Shown here: positions 1-8,472 of the stretch, one piece after another
How the letters are laid out: the number at the start of each line of letters is the position of its first letter
Position numbering within the stretch: position 1 is the first letter of the stretch
NCBI RefSeq assembly: GCF_000833605.1
Contig: NZ_JXTG01000013.1
Location: 1 to 64,000 of the forward strand
Direction: 5' to 3'
DNA from: Anoxybacillus ayderensis
GTDB lineage: Bacteria > Bacillota > Bacilli > Bacillales > Anoxybacillaceae
Length of the DNA: 64,000 nt
Position numbers and translations under genes: made by a program
The notes under the pieces: model-generated
Seen by the model: the letters and a program-made list of their open reading frames with translations, nothing else
Databases searched by the model: none
Told to the model about the DNA's origin: nothing

Positions 1-4
1 GGAG

Positions 5-1072
5 TTGTATGAACGAAGAAAAGAGACAATCGAACGAAATTTTGCAGATTTGAAAGAGAAGCATGGTCTGCGCTGGACAAATTACCGTGGATTGGAAAGA
101 AACCAGATGCAGGCGATGCTTGTTTGTGCTGCGATGAATTTAAAGAAATTAGCAAACTACCTATGGAGAATGGGCACCTCTCCTCTTTTTCAATTATGTA
201 TGTCGTTATTTTCGTCGGTTCATCAAGGAAAACAAATATCAAAATGGAACAAAATGGTTGTAAAACAACTGTCTTACAACCATTTTGTCAACAGTCTGAA
301 AGGTTTTAACCTTTTGTTTGACCAAAAAATAAAGCTTGGTTCGTGGCAAGAATATTTAAAAATGAGAGAAATCATTTTAGATTTTAATGATAAATATAGA
401 AACTTACTATCAAAGGACCTTGGTGCAGTAGGAGGACTCCTGTTTGAAATTGGAACGGGAAGATTAGTCATTAGTGAAAACTATGAAATCACATTAGAAA
501 ATATGGAAAAGCAAACAAAAGCAAAAATGAAACGTCATTCTGAAGTGATAAATGATGCTATCGAGGAAAATGACCACTCGGAAATGCAATATCATTTAGC
601 AAGATTAGGGAAAGCGCTTGGTTATGATGTATGGATTGCTCAAAATGATCATAAGAGAGAGTGGAATAATCAAAAGTTAGGGGAATTTTCCTTAAAACGC
701 TTAAATTTGCCCAATATCTCTCAGTCAATAAAGGAAACCATTGCTCTCATTGATGTCATTTGGTTGGACAAAAAAGAAAGAATTGTTGGTGCATTTGAGG
801 TTGAAAAAAGTACATCTATCTATTCTGGGATTTTAAGACTCTATGACTTGGCTTTAACTATGAGTGAAAATCAAACTAAGTTTTATTTAGTTGCTCCGGA
901 TAAACGCGAGAAAGAAATTAAAGCACAACTTTTAAGGCCGTCCATTCGACATTCAAATGCCTGTCAAATTTCTTACATTTTATTTTCTGAACTCCGATGT
1001 GATTGTGATGCGATGTGCAAATTTGGGACTGACATAGGTGTTTTAGACAAAATTTCAAGAAATGTTGGATAA
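5..1072 (+). CDS. IS1182-like transposase C-terminus joined in frame to a PD-(D/E)XK nuclease-like protein
   Basis: The reading frame is open from the window edge. Residues 1 to about 55 look like the C-terminal end of an IS1182-family transposase (ERNFADLKEKHGLRW, then LVCAAMNLKKLANYLW). The rest, from about residue 110, is unlike a transposase. It contains EMQYHLARLGKALGYDVWIA followed by a PD-(D/E)XK-like core with D250 (IDVIW) and E265-V-E267-K268 (FEVEKST), then SIYSGILRLYDL. This pattern is typical of restriction-endonuclease-like proteins found with restriction or methylase genes. I infer that an IS inserted into, or recombined with, the nuclease gene and left one continuous frame; the join lies somewhere at about 200-310. 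Whether it is translated is unknown, because the start lies outside the window. It could equally be a dead relic. Confidence 0.6.
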   Translation: MYERRKETIERNFADLKEKHGLRWTNYRGLERNQMQAMLVCAAMNLKKLANYLWRMGTSPLFQLCMSLFSSVHQGKQISKWNKMVVKQLSYNHFVNSLKGFNLLFDQKIKLGSWQEYLKMREIILDFNDKYRNLLSKDLGAVGGLLFEIGTGRLVISENYEITLENMEKQTKAKMKRHSEVINDAIEENDHSEMQYHLARLGKALGYDVWIAQNDHKREWNNQKLGEFSLKRLNLPNISQSIKETIALIDVIWLDKKERIVGAFEVEKSTSIYSGILRLYDLALTMSENQTKFYLVAPDKREKEIKAQLLRPSIRHSNACQISYILFSELRCDCDAMCKFGTDIGVLDKISRNVG

Positions 1073-1078
1073 GTATCT

Positions 1079-1261
1079 AAACGTTTCACTCGGTTGGATA
1101 AAAATCAGTTACGTTTCATTGGTTACTGGTCAACAAGAAGCATGAAGCGAAACGACAGTCCACTATGGAGCCGTGTGCGGCGTCGACAAATCAAAACCGT
1201 GATGAAAACAATCATCTTTTTTACAGTTAAATGCGTTCATCAGGATTCAGGTGTCACCTAA
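1079..1261 (+). pseudogene. Possible transposase C-terminal remnant
   Basis: The same frame continues past the stop at 1070-1072 and stays open for 60 codons to a TAA at 1259-1261. It encodes RLDKNQLRFIGYW and SPLWSRVRRRQIKTV, rich in basic and aromatic residues. This reminds me of the end of a Bacillaceae transposase, but I cannot name the family. There is no start codon with a ribosome binding site, so it is at best a fragment. Confidence 0.3.
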
Positions 1262-1274
1262 TTTTCTGAATTTC

Positions 1275-1306
1275 TCCATAGAATCTCCATATTTTATTTT
1301 TAACAT
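1275..1306 (+). promoter_or_regulatory. Direct-repeat operator/promoter, copy 1 (Cu ATPase operon)
   Basis: TCCATA (1275-1280) and TCCATA (1286-1291) are 11 bp apart, followed by 9 bp and a -10-like TAACAT (1301-1306). There is no -35 hexamer at the expected place. It is one of ten promoters in the window with this exact layout, and the start codon lies 42 bp downstream of the -10. Probable target of the response regulator at 8450-9121 (inference). Confidence 0.65.
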
Positions 1307-1347
1307 GATCATATAAAGAAAGAAAATTTGTTCACGGAGGGGAATTT

Positions 1348-3549
1348 ATGAAGGGGAATAAACATATTTCTAGCACCCATAACAAAAATCATCACCATGA
1401 CCACCATCATCATGATCATGGTCATCATCACGCTCACCATCAAGAGAAACATTCATGTCATCACGAATCCAACACTTTCAGTTCTAGCTCGATGCACTCG
1501 GATACCTCACATCAAACAGAAGAGAGAGAAAAACACGAAGATGATGAACAATTGTATCGAAAACTAATGAAAAAATGGTGGTTTGCCGGAATATTGTCGG
1601 TTCCTATTATATTGGTATCTTATCCAGATTTTTTTCCAATCATAAGAAATTTGTTGCCTATGGGAAGCAGTCAACTCTGGTTTAGCAGACTGCTCATGGC
1701 AGTAGTAGCCTTAATTGTGATGATTTATAGCGGAAGCCAGTTTTTCATTGGGGCATGGGAAGGATTAAAACAACGTTCAGCCAATATGCATACACTGATT
1801 GCCATCGGGATCAGTGCGGCATGGATTTATTCGGTTGTCGCCTTGCTTTGGCCGGACTTATTTCCAGATCCATCGATGGCGGAAGTGTATTACGATGTTT
1901 CAACGGTTGTCACGGCGTTAGTTGTATTAGGAATGGCGATGGAAGAAAAAGCGAAGGGCAAATCATCTGAAGCGATTAGAAGACTCATTGGTTTACAACC
2001 TAAGACGGCTCGGGTGTTAAGAGAAGGAGTCGAAACAGAAATTCCTATATCGCAAATTCAGATCGGGGATATCGTTGTTGTACGGCCCGGTGAAAAGATA
2101 CCAGTGGACGGGATAATTCTTGACGGAAGTTCAACTGTTGATGAATCGATGTTGACCGGCGAATCGTTGCCTGTACAGAAAGTTCAAGGAGACGAAGTAT
2201 TTGGCGGCACGATGAATAAAACAGGGAGCTTTACATTTCAGGTGACAAAGTCACCGGATGATACCGCATTATCTAATATCATCAACATGGTGAAGCAAGC
2301 TCAAGCCTCCCGTATCCCTGTTCAACGAATTGTTGATAAAGTTTCTGAGATTTTTACTCCGAGTGTAATCATTTTAGCTATCATTGGGTACTTAATTTGG
2401 TTTAATTTCGGTCCTTCACCTTCAAGTATGTATGCTCTAATTGTTTTAGTGACGACGCTCATTATTGCCTGTCCTTGTGCATTAGGAATGGCCACTCCTA
2501 TGTCTTTAACAACCGGGATAGGCAAAGGAGCGGAAAACGGGATTCTCATCCGTTCCGGCGAAGCGCTGCAAATCGCCCAGAAATTAACGACCATCGTTTT
2601 AGATAAGACGGGGACGATCACCATGGGCAAACCTTCATTAACCGATGTGATCGCCGTTGGTTCCCTCAAAGAAAAAGAATTAATTTATTTCGCAGCAACG
2701 CTCGAACAAGGATCGGAACATCCGTTAGCAAGTGCAATACTTGAAGCAGCTAAAGAGAAAAATATATTGCTGGGAAAAACCGAGAATTTTGAAGCTATAC
2801 CGGGGCATGGCGTGCAAGGATGGATTGATGGCCACCATGTTCTATTCGGAAACTTAAAACTCATGAAGAAAGGCAACATTGCAACAGAAGCCTATATACA
2901 ACATGCCGAAAGATTGGCGGACGAAGGAAAAACACCTATGTTTTTGGCGGTTGATGGAAAACCGGAAGGAGTCATCTCCGTAGCGGATACGGTGAAACAA
3001 GATTCTTTAGAGGCAATTACGGCAATGAAAAACATCGGATTAGAGGTGATCATGGTTACGGGGGATAATGAGCGAACGGCGCGTGCAATCGCGAAAAAAG
3101 TAGGGATTACCAATGTCATCTCCGATGTGCTTCCGCAGAATAAAGCAGAAATTGTTCGGAAACTGCAAGCAGATGGAAAAAAAGTAGCGATGGTGGGAGA
3201 CGGAATCAATGATGCCCCGGCACTTACGCAGGCAGATATTGGAATGGCAATTGGAACCGGTACGGATGTAGCGATTGAAGTGAGTGATATTACCCTTGTT
3301 AAAGGAAGTTTAAAATCGGTAGTGCAGGCGATTCAAATTAGTCGGGCAACGATGAGAAATGTATATCAAAATTTATTTGGTGCGTTCATTTATAATACAC
3401 TAGGCATCCCAATCGCTCTTGGCGTGCTCTATCCATTGACCGGTTCATTATTGTCTCCGCTTGTAGCCGCAGCGGCAATGGCGTTTAGCTCTGTTACAGT
3501 TGTGGCAAACGCCAATCGCCTGAAACGTTTTAAACCAAAGGAGGTATGA
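1348..3549 (+). CDS. Copper/silver-translocating P1B-type ATPase with His-rich N-terminus
   Basis: A 733-residue heavy-metal ATPase that exports Cu(I) or Ag(I) across the membrane. The first 60 residues are packed with His ([14 protein letters not shown]) and replace the CxxC metal-binding domains of CopA. Core motifs are present: TGES in the actuator, C375-P-C377 in the transport helix, phosphorylated D419 in DKTGT, the HP dipeptide (SEHPLA) and [15 protein letters not shown] and MAFSS in the last helices match the Cu(I) class. The ribosome binding site GGAGGGG precedes the ATG. It is first in an operon: the cupredoxin gene's Shine-Dalgarno overlaps its stop. It is under operator copy 1. It resembles CopB/SilP-type pumps, but the metal cannot be settled from sequence. 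Confidence 0.93.
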   Translation: MKGNKHISSTHNKNHHHDHHHHDHGHHHAHHQEKHSCHHESNTFSSSSMHSDTSHQTEEREKHEDDEQLYRKLMKKWWFAGILSVPIILVSYPDFFPIIRNLLPMGSSQLWFSRLLMAVVALIVMIYSGSQFFIGAWEGLKQRSANMHTLIAIGISAAWIYSVVALLWPDLFPDPSMAEVYYDVSTVVTALVVLGMAMEEKAKGKSSEAIRRLIGLQPKTARVLREGVETEIPISQIQIGDIVVVRPGEKIPVDGIILDGSSTVDESMLTGESLPVQKVQGDEVFGGTMNKTGSFTFQVTKSPDDTALSNIINMVKQAQASRIPVQRIVDKVSEIFTPSVIILAIIGYLIWFNFGPSPSSMYALIVLVTTLIIACPCALGMATPMSLTTGIGKGAENGILIRSGEALQIAQKLTTIVLDKTGTITMGKPSLTDVIAVGSLKEKELIYFAATLEQGSEHPLASAILEAAKEKNILLGKTENFEAIPGHGVQGWIDGHHVLFGNLKLMKKGNIATEAYIQHAERLADEGKTPMFLAVDGKPEGVISVADTVKQDSLEAITAMKNIGLEVIMVTGDNERTARAIAKKVGITNVISDVLPQNKAEIVRKLQADGKKVAMVGDGINDAPALTQADIGMAIGTGTDVAIEVSDITLVKGSLKSVVQAIQISRATMRNVYQNLFGAFIYNTLGIPIALGVLYPLTGSLLSPLVAAAAMAFSSVTVVANANRLKRFKPKEV

Positions 3550-3552
3550 TTG

Positions 3553-3933
3553 ATGGATATGACTCAAATGATCGTTAATGTGAGTGGGCTGCTCCTTATT
3601 GTTTTCGTTGCTTGGTTTTTCTGGGGGCCTAAAAAGGGCGGATACAAAGCTACCTTCACCCCATCTGGATATCAAGAAGCAGAAATAATCGTCAAAGGTG
3701 GCTATACTCCACACATTGTTATAGTAAAAAAAGGAAAGCCGGTGAAGTTTCAATTTATTCGCAAAGAGGAAAACTCTTGTTCGGAAATGGTTGTATTTCC
3801 TGAATTCAATAAAAGTGCGGCTCTCCCTGTTGGGGAAAAGGTGACGGTTGAATTTCTGCCAAAAGAAAGCGGAGAATATTCGTTTCAATGTCAAATGGGG
3901 ATGTATCGCGGGAAAGTAGTTGTCGAGGATTAA
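3553..3933 (+). CDS. Membrane-anchored cupredoxin-domain protein
   Basis: A 126-residue protein with one N-terminal membrane anchor (about residues 8-25, ending in FFWGPKKGG) and a small beta-rich cupredoxin domain. Likely copper ligands are the Cys in ENSCSE and the Cys/Met in FQCQMGM. It would sit on the outer face of the membrane and probably buffers or hands copper to the neighbouring ATPase. I chose the ATG at 3553, seven bases after AAAGGAGGT, which itself overlaps the stop of the ATPase gene, so translation is probably coupled. Confidence 0.82.
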   Translation: MDMTQMIVNVSGLLLIVFVAWFFWGPKKGGYKATFTPSGYQEAEIIVKGGYTPHIVIVKKGKPVKFQFIRKEENSCSEMVVFPEFNKSAALPVGEKVTVEFLPKESGEYSFQCQMGMYRGKVVVED

Positions 3934-3970
3934 AAGATGACATAGTGGTTTTTTCATCGTCTTTGGCGAG

Positions 3971-4055
3971 GAGACCCCCACTTCAACGACCAAAGGGAGT
4001 AAGTGGGAGGTCAACTACCCCCACTTAGCTAACGCTTGAAGTGGGGGTAGTTGAC
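3971..4055. repeat. Twin stem-loops resembling an IS200/IS605-family end
   Basis: Two adjacent hairpins lie between the cupredoxin gene and the DUF2933 gene. The first has arms GACCCCCACTT and AAGTGGGAGGTC (about 3972-4011). The second has 16-base perfect arms TCAACTACCCCCACTT and AAGTGGGGGTAGTTGA (4011-4054). Subterminal hairpins of this kind are a feature of IS200/IS605 elements and of their non-coding derivatives. No transposase or TnpB frame is attached. It could also act as a terminator that splits the operon. Confidence 0.45.
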
Positions 4056-4092
4056 AAAAGCTATAAACTAAGCGGAAGAGGAGAGAGACGGA

Positions 4093-4284
4093 ATGAATTG
4101 GGCTAATCTTTTAATATTGTTACTATGTCCTTTAATGATGCTATTTTGTATGAGAGGACATAAGCATCATAAACATCATGATCATCATTCTTCTGATCAT
4201 CATTCCATCAAGGAATTACAGGATCAGATTACAAAATTACAGACAGACAATGAACGATTAAAGGAACAATTAAAAAGTAGATGA
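4093..4284 (+). CDS. DUF2933-type small His-rich membrane protein
   Basis: A 63-residue protein with one membrane segment (WANLLILLLCPLMMLFCM), a His-rich linker (GHKHHKHHDHH) and a C-terminal coiled-coil helix (residues 40-62). The CPLMMLFCM core is the signature I associate with DUF2933 proteins, which often sit in mercury or copper clusters. Its role is unknown; metal binding is inferred from the histidines. Ribosome binding site GGAAGAGGAGAG precedes the ATG. Confidence 0.75.
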   Translation: MNWANLLILLLCPLMMLFCMRGHKHHKHHDHHSSDHHSIKELQDQITKLQTDNERLKEQLKSR

Positions 4285-4292
4285 GTGGTGAG

Positions 4293-4337
4293 AAGTGTGT
4301 ACTAAAAGTGCTCGCTTTTAGTACGCACTTGGCTTTT
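4293..4337 (+). terminator. Rho-independent terminator
   Basis: Arms AAGTGTGTACTAAAAG (4293-4308) and CTTTTAGTACGCACTT (4315-4330) pair with one mismatch, followed by a T-rich tail. It ends the ATPase/cupredoxin/DUF2933 unit. Confidence 0.75.
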
Positions 4338-4412
4338 ATGTTATATTATTATTAAGTTTTACATACAACTAAGTGGAATAGCATACAAAAATATGTTGGA
4401 GAAAGGTGGTTG

Positions 4413-4802
4413 ATGAAAGTGTTTCATTATACGGTTGAAGTACAAAAGGAAATGAATGAAACGATGGAAATATTGGAGGAGAGTTTAAAAAGAGAAGGAT
4501 TCGGAGTTTTGTGGAAATTTAGCGTCACGGAAAAGCTTCAAGAAAAAGGATTCGATTTTCAAACACCGTTTGTGATTTTGGAAGTATGCAATCCTCAAGA
4601 GGCAGCGCGTGTACTTTCTGAAAATTTATTGGCAGGTTATTTTTTGCCATGCAAAATCGTGGTGTATAAAGAAAATGAAACGACAAAAATTGGGATGCCA
4701 AAACCAACCATGTTGATCAGCATGATGAATAATGAACAATTGGAACACTTAGCCGAGGATATTGAAAAAAGATTGATATCCTGCATCAATGAGTGTAAAT
4801 AA
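4413..4802 (+). CDS. DUF302 domain protein
   Basis: A 129-residue cytosolic protein whose layout matches DUF302: an N-terminal beta-alpha unit (TMEILEESLKREGFGVLW), then FVILEVCNPQEAARVL and a short ILxMMNN-type end. Function is unknown; such proteins often accompany metal or sulfur redox genes. ATG 4413 is preferred over TTG 4410 because GGAGAAAGGTGG lies just upstream. It stands alone between a terminator and the next gene. Confidence 0.72.
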   Translation: MKVFHYTVEVQKEMNETMEILEESLKREGFGVLWKFSVTEKLQEKGFDFQTPFVILEVCNPQEAARVLSENLLAGYFLPCKIVVYKENETTKIGMPKPTMLISMMNNEQLEHLAEDIEKRLISCINECK

Positions 4803-4929
4803 AATAAAGTGAAAATCACATTGTTTTTTGATAAAAAGCCTTTTATTATGGAATTTGGGAAAAGTTTAAAAGTAATAACAAATGGGGATAAATACAATAA
4901 AGAAAAGATTCTTTCAGGGAGGATTACAC

Positions 4930-6231
4930 ATGATCAGTAAATTACTTAGGGGAGTCCTAGTAGCTGTGCTACCTATCTTTATCATTACCGGATGTAACAA
5001 TCAAAACAATGACCATAATCAGATGAATCATGATTCGAAAGAAATGGATCATGCAAATATGAATCATGAAGATATGGATATGTCCGCCAATGATAAAGAC
5101 AAAGATAACAAAACAAATGAAATGGAGTTCGCGAAGCCGCCAAACTCATTCAACCGTTTAGCAAGCCAAAACATCATGATAACAGCGACGAAAAACGTTA
5201 CTCGTATCAACACGGATGATCCTATTGAGTTATCCGTCATGGTTTCACAAACGGTTTGGCCTGCCACTCATAAAGAAAACCAGCCCGGCGGAATTATTTT
5301 AGTGCCCGTTGAAAGTTGGCAAATCGCATTGGCAAGTGTAGACTTAATTCATCATCCGAACAACGGCCCTGTTTTGTTTACAAAAGATCAAAAAATACCG
5401 GATGCCGTCTTAAAGGAAATAAACCGTCTTCAACCTTTAGGCACAGCTGACGGTACGCAAATTATGGTGATGGGAAATCTCAAGAAAAGCGAACTAGATA
5501 AATTAAAGAATTTTAAGATGAAACAAATTAGTGAAACAGATCCAGCTGCGTTTGCGAAAGAAATTGACCAATTTTACAGCGACATTGCCGGCAAGACTCC
5601 ACAAAGTGTGATTATTGGTTCTTTGGAAGATAAGGCGAAATTGTACACTCTTATAGCTGCCAATTGGATTGCCCACATGGAAGAACCGTTACTGTACGTC
5701 TCTTCGAATGAAATTCCACAGCCAACAAAAGAGGCGTTACAGCAAAGAAAAGGAAAAGCAAATATATATCTTTTAGGTCCCGAATCAGTAATCTCTAAAG
5801 AAGTGGAAAACGAACTAAAATCATTTGGCACTGTTGTCCGAATCGCAGGCGATACACCGGTGCAGCAATCCGTTTCTTTTGCTACCTACAAAGATGAAAA
5901 AACGAAGTTTGGTTGGGGGCTAAATGATCCGGGACATGGCGTATCATTTATTTCAACGAAAACCCCTGAACTAGCGATTGCGGCTGCACCGTTTTCTCAT
6001 CTAGGAAAACACGCACCTTTAATATGGCTAGAGAATGGAGCATTAACAAAGGACGTATACGAATTTTTAGCCCGTTTAAAACCAACTTTTACGGATGATC
6101 CAACAGTGGGACCGTATAACCATGCATTTTTATCTGGTACATTCCGTTCCATCTCTTATCAAACACAAGGAATTATTGACGAAAAGCTCGAAATTGTTCC
6201 GGCAACCGGAGAAGGACATGCAGGGCATTAG
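4930..6231 (+). CDS. Cell-wall-binding-repeat lipoprotein with Met/His-rich linker
   Basis: A 433-residue lipoprotein. The N-terminus ISKLLRGVLVAVLPIFIITG ends in a lipobox Cys. It is followed by a Met/His/Asp-rich stretch (residues about 22-50, repeats such as MNHDSKEMDHANMNHEDMDM) that probably binds copper. The rest resembles cell-wall-binding repeat 2 domains: alternating LVPVESWQIALA, VIIGSLEDKAKLY and NIYLLGPESVIS units. It ends in another His pair (GEGHAGH). ATG 4930 is chosen because GGGAGG lies seven bases before it and the lipoprotein signal begins there. Likely surface copper buffering (inference). No shared operator copy was found in front. Confidence 0.75.
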   Translation: MISKLLRGVLVAVLPIFIITGCNNQNNDHNQMNHDSKEMDHANMNHEDMDMSANDKDKDNKTNEMEFAKPPNSFNRLASQNIMITATKNVTRINTDDPIELSVMVSQTVWPATHKENQPGGIILVPVESWQIALASVDLIHHPNNGPVLFTKDQKIPDAVLKEINRLQPLGTADGTQIMVMGNLKKSELDKLKNFKMKQISETDPAAFAKEIDQFYSDIAGKTPQSVIIGSLEDKAKLYTLIAANWIAHMEEPLLYVSSNEIPQPTKEALQQRKGKANIYLLGPESVISKEVENELKSFGTVVRIAGDTPVQQSVSFATYKDEKTKFGWGLNDPGHGVSFISTKTPELAIAAAPFSHLGKHAPLIWLENGALTKDVYEFLARLKPTFTDDPTVGPYNHAFLSGTFRSISYQTQGIIDEKLEIVPATGEGHAGH

Positions 6232-6254
6232 AAGCACGTAAATCTATATACGCA

Positions 6255-6288
6255 AAACAGCTTGCAAGCCGAGCAAGCTGTTTTTTTT
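6255..6288 (+). terminator. Rho-independent terminator
   Basis: AAACAGCTTGC (6255-6265) pairs with GCAAGCTGTTT (6273-6283), then a run of T. It ends the lipoprotein gene. The rest of the 6232-6610 gap holds only operator copy 3 and no gene I can support. Confidence 0.85.
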
Positions 6289-6557
6289 ATTTTTGAAACT
6301 TGTGGTGTTAATATGATGATGCAAACATATGGCATTCAACTAACATCAAAGGTTCTTGAATTATTCGCATATCATCACATACAACTTCTACAAGCTAATT
6401 TGTAATGATTCATGTTGTTTAAGAAACATGTAAGCAACAAAGTATGATTATGATGACAGAGCCATTAGGCCATTAGAAATTCTAATCGATTTTTGAAAAT
6501 ATCTAATTACTAATGATAATTCGCGACAAAAATTTGTAAATGTTTATGAACACTTTC

Positions 6558-6589
6558 TCCATACTTTTTCTTTATTCTAAAACCAGAAT
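6558..6589 (+). promoter_or_regulatory. Direct-repeat operator/promoter, copy 3 (Met-rich exported protein)
   Basis: TCCATA (6558-6563), then the weaker TCTTTA (6569-6574) 11 bp on, 9 bp, then a poor -10-like CAGAAT (6584-6589). This is the least convincing of the ten copies in its second hexamer and -10, although TTTCTCCATA is identical to copies 1 and 2. Confidence 0.5.
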
Positions 6590-6610
6590 AAGAATGGAGG
6601 TGTTGAAAAA

Positions 6611-6850
6611 ATGAAAAAACTTATTTCAGGTTTGTTCGTCCTTGTTTCAGCTTTTGTATTAGCTACAGCTGTTTTTGCAGCAAATAAAAATGATAATAAT
6701 GATTGGAAAGAAATGTTGCCAATGATGAAACAAATGCATCCAAACTTCTCAGAGGAACAATTACAAAAAATGTATGAACAGTGTCGAAATACTAAAAATA
6801 TGGATCAAATGATGGAACATATGATGAATAATAGCAAAACGAATCAATAA
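6611..6850 (+). CDS. Small exported Met-rich protein
   Basis: A 79-residue protein with a clear signal peptide (MKKLISGLFVLVSAF, probable cleavage after AVFA at about residue 23). The mature 56 residues hold ten Met and one Cys in clusters such as MLPMMKQMH and MDQMMEHMM. Such clusters bind Cu(I) in extracytoplasmic copper proteins, so a copper scavenger or chaperone is likely; I do not recognise a named family. Ribosome binding site GGAGG (6597-6601). It is monocistronic, with a terminator downstream. Confidence 0.8.
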   Translation: MKKLISGLFVLVSAFVLATAVFAANKNDNNDWKEMLPMMKQMHPNFSEEQLQKMYEQCRNTKNMDQMMEHMMNNSKTNQ

Positions 6851-6891
6851 ATGATGAAACAAGGATATATGATGTAAAGATCAGTTATTGA

Positions 6892-6925
6892 AACACTGTA
6901 GGCTTAAAACTACAGTGTTTTTTTC
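6892..6925 (+). terminator. Rho-independent terminator
   Basis: AACACTGTAG (6892-6901) pairs with CTACAGTGTT (6910-6919), followed by seven T. Confidence 0.88.
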
Positions 6926-6986
6926 GTCCGCCTATTGTTGTATGATATTTGCAAGGCAATATTCGTGTGTATTTTTCACTGTAAAA

Positions 6987-7018
6987 TCCATCGATTCTGC
7001 AAATTTATGTCGTAAAAT
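6987..7018 (+). promoter_or_regulatory. Direct-repeat operator/promoter, copy 8 (two-component operon)
   Basis: TCCATC (6987-6992), TGCAAA (6998-7003) 11 bp on, 9 bp, then TAAAAT (7013-7018). It lies in front of the histidine kinase/response regulator operon, which suggests autoregulation. Confidence 0.65.
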
Positions 7019-7071
7019 AAAAAGCGCTCTACATAAAAGTAATAATGAGCTCTTATAAGGAAGGGACAAAA

Positions 7072-8472
7072 GTGCGAAAAATTTCGTTTAAGTTAGGGCT
7101 ATTATTTTTTGTCTTTGTGTTAGGAATCGAAACGGTTTTATTTGCGTCGTTATATGTGACACTCGTTAACGCTAGAATTAATGAAGAATTTGAGCAGCTG
7201 TTAGCGAGAGGGAACAATCACCGTGATGTATTGGAAAAAAGCTATCACCCTTCTACGTTAGAACATGTCACCATGATGGAGTCGGAAGCGGAGACGGATG
7301 TTGTCATTACAGATTCAAAAGGGAATATTTTGTATTTTTCCGATCACATTTTACCGTTTGCCAAAAAAATCATTCCGTATGCCGATGTCCACCACATTCC
7401 TCACAGCGGGATGGTTGTGCAAAACAACTGGAAAAAAGAATCGTATATCGCTACCGCCAGCCCGATTCGGATTGACGGCAAGATCAAAGGGTATGTCTAT
7501 ATGTTTCAGCATACGGCTTCCATTCAAAACATGATTTATAAGTTAAAGCATCATTTCCTTATGGTTGGAATTCTTTCCGTATTTTTAACGATTATTACGA
7601 TTGCTTTCTTGTCAAGAATCATTACGATTCCGCTCATTCGGATGAAACAAGCGACCGAAAAACTGAGCAAGGGGGACTTTTCTGTCCGCCTGCAAGTAAA
7701 GGGAGAAGATGAGTTGGCACAGTTAGGAAAAGCGATTCAAACATTGGCAAAGGATTTAGAATACTTAAAAAAAGAAAGAAACGAATTTCTCGCTAGTATT
7801 TCTCATGAACTTCGTACTCCGCTCACGTATGTCAAAGGATATGCGGACATTGCAAGAAGGCCAACGCTCGAGGAGGAAGAAAGAGCAAAATATTTGTCCA
7901 TTATTTATGAGGAAGCAGAGCATATGCAAAAGTTAGTGAAAGACTTGTTTGAGCTCGCGAAAATGGATCAACATTCGTTTCAAATCGAGAAAGAGCCAAC
8001 TCCACTGTGCCTTTTTTTAAAAAAAATATACGTGAAAATGTATCCCGCGTTTCAGACGAAAAATATGTCGCTTGTCTACCGCTGTGATGAAGACATTACT
8101 GTCCATATTGATCGACAGCGTTTTGAGCAAGTGATGATGAATCTTTTGGACAATGCGTTAAAATATTCTCATCAAGGTTCTACCGTTTCCATTGATGTAA
8201 GAATGGAGAAAAAGAACGTGATGATCATGATTTCCGACGAAGGAATAGGAATTCCTGAAGCAGATTTGCCGCATATTTTTGAACGATTTTACAGGGTGGA
8301 TAAATCAAGATCGAGAACAGGCGGAGGGACGGGATTAGGCTTGGCGATTGTGAAAGAAATTGTCGAAGCGCACGGCGGTTCGATTTACGCAACGAGCCAA
8401 TGTAGAAAAGGGACGACGATGATCATTACGTTACCGAAGGGAGATGAACATGTACACGATATTACTAGTTGA
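7072..8472 (+). CDS. Membrane sensor histidine kinase of the metal island
   Basis: A 466-residue kinase. TM1 is at about residues 8-30, an extracytoplasmic PAS/Cache-like domain follows to about 160 (TDVVITDSKGNILYFSD; His-rich DVHHIPH), then TM2, a HAMP domain, HisKA with H245 (SISHELRTP), N-box NLLDNALKYS, G1 DEGIGIP and G2 GGGTGLGLAI. It senses an envelope signal, probably copper or related stress, and phosphorylates the regulator encoded next. GTG 7072 is preferred over ATG 7045 because AAGGAAGGG lies six bases before it. Its end overlaps the regulator start. It is under operator copy 8. Confidence 0.9.
   Translation: MRKISFKLGLLFFVFVLGIETVLFASLYVTLVNARINEEFEQLLARGNNHRDVLEKSYHPSTLEHVTMMESEAETDVVITDSKGNILYFSDHILPFAKKIIPYADVHHIPHSGMVVQNNWKKESYIATASPIRIDGKIKGYVYMFQHTASIQNMIYKLKHHFLMVGILSVFLTIITIAFLSRIITIPLIRMKQATEKLSKGDFSVRLQVKGEDELAQLGKAIQTLAKDLEYLKKERNEFLASISHELRTPLTYVKGYADIARRPTLEEEERAKYLSIIYEEAEHMQKLVKDLFELAKMDQHSFQIEKEPTPLCLFLKKIYVKMYPAFQTKNMSLVYRCDEDITVHIDRQRFEQVMMNLLDNALKYSHQGSTVSIDVRMEKKNVMIMISDEGIGIPEADLPHIFERFYRVDKSRSRTGGGTGLGLAIVKEIVEAHGGSIYATSQCRKGTTMIITLPKGDEHVHDITS

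Noticed and set aside
4800-4930. Possible operator before the cell-wall-binding lipoprotein
   Set aside because: TACAAT exists at 4894-4899, but the bases 15 and 26 upstream do not match the hexamers; TCCATA occurs only on the opposite strand with no gene.
6311-6405. Short open frame of 31 codons beginning ATGATGATG
   Set aside because: No ribosome binding site, no recognisable motif, and it lies right after a terminator.
6515-6535. Fur-box-like AATGATAATT
   Set aside because: Only half of the expected inverted repeat is present, and it lies outside the promoter defined by operator copy 3.
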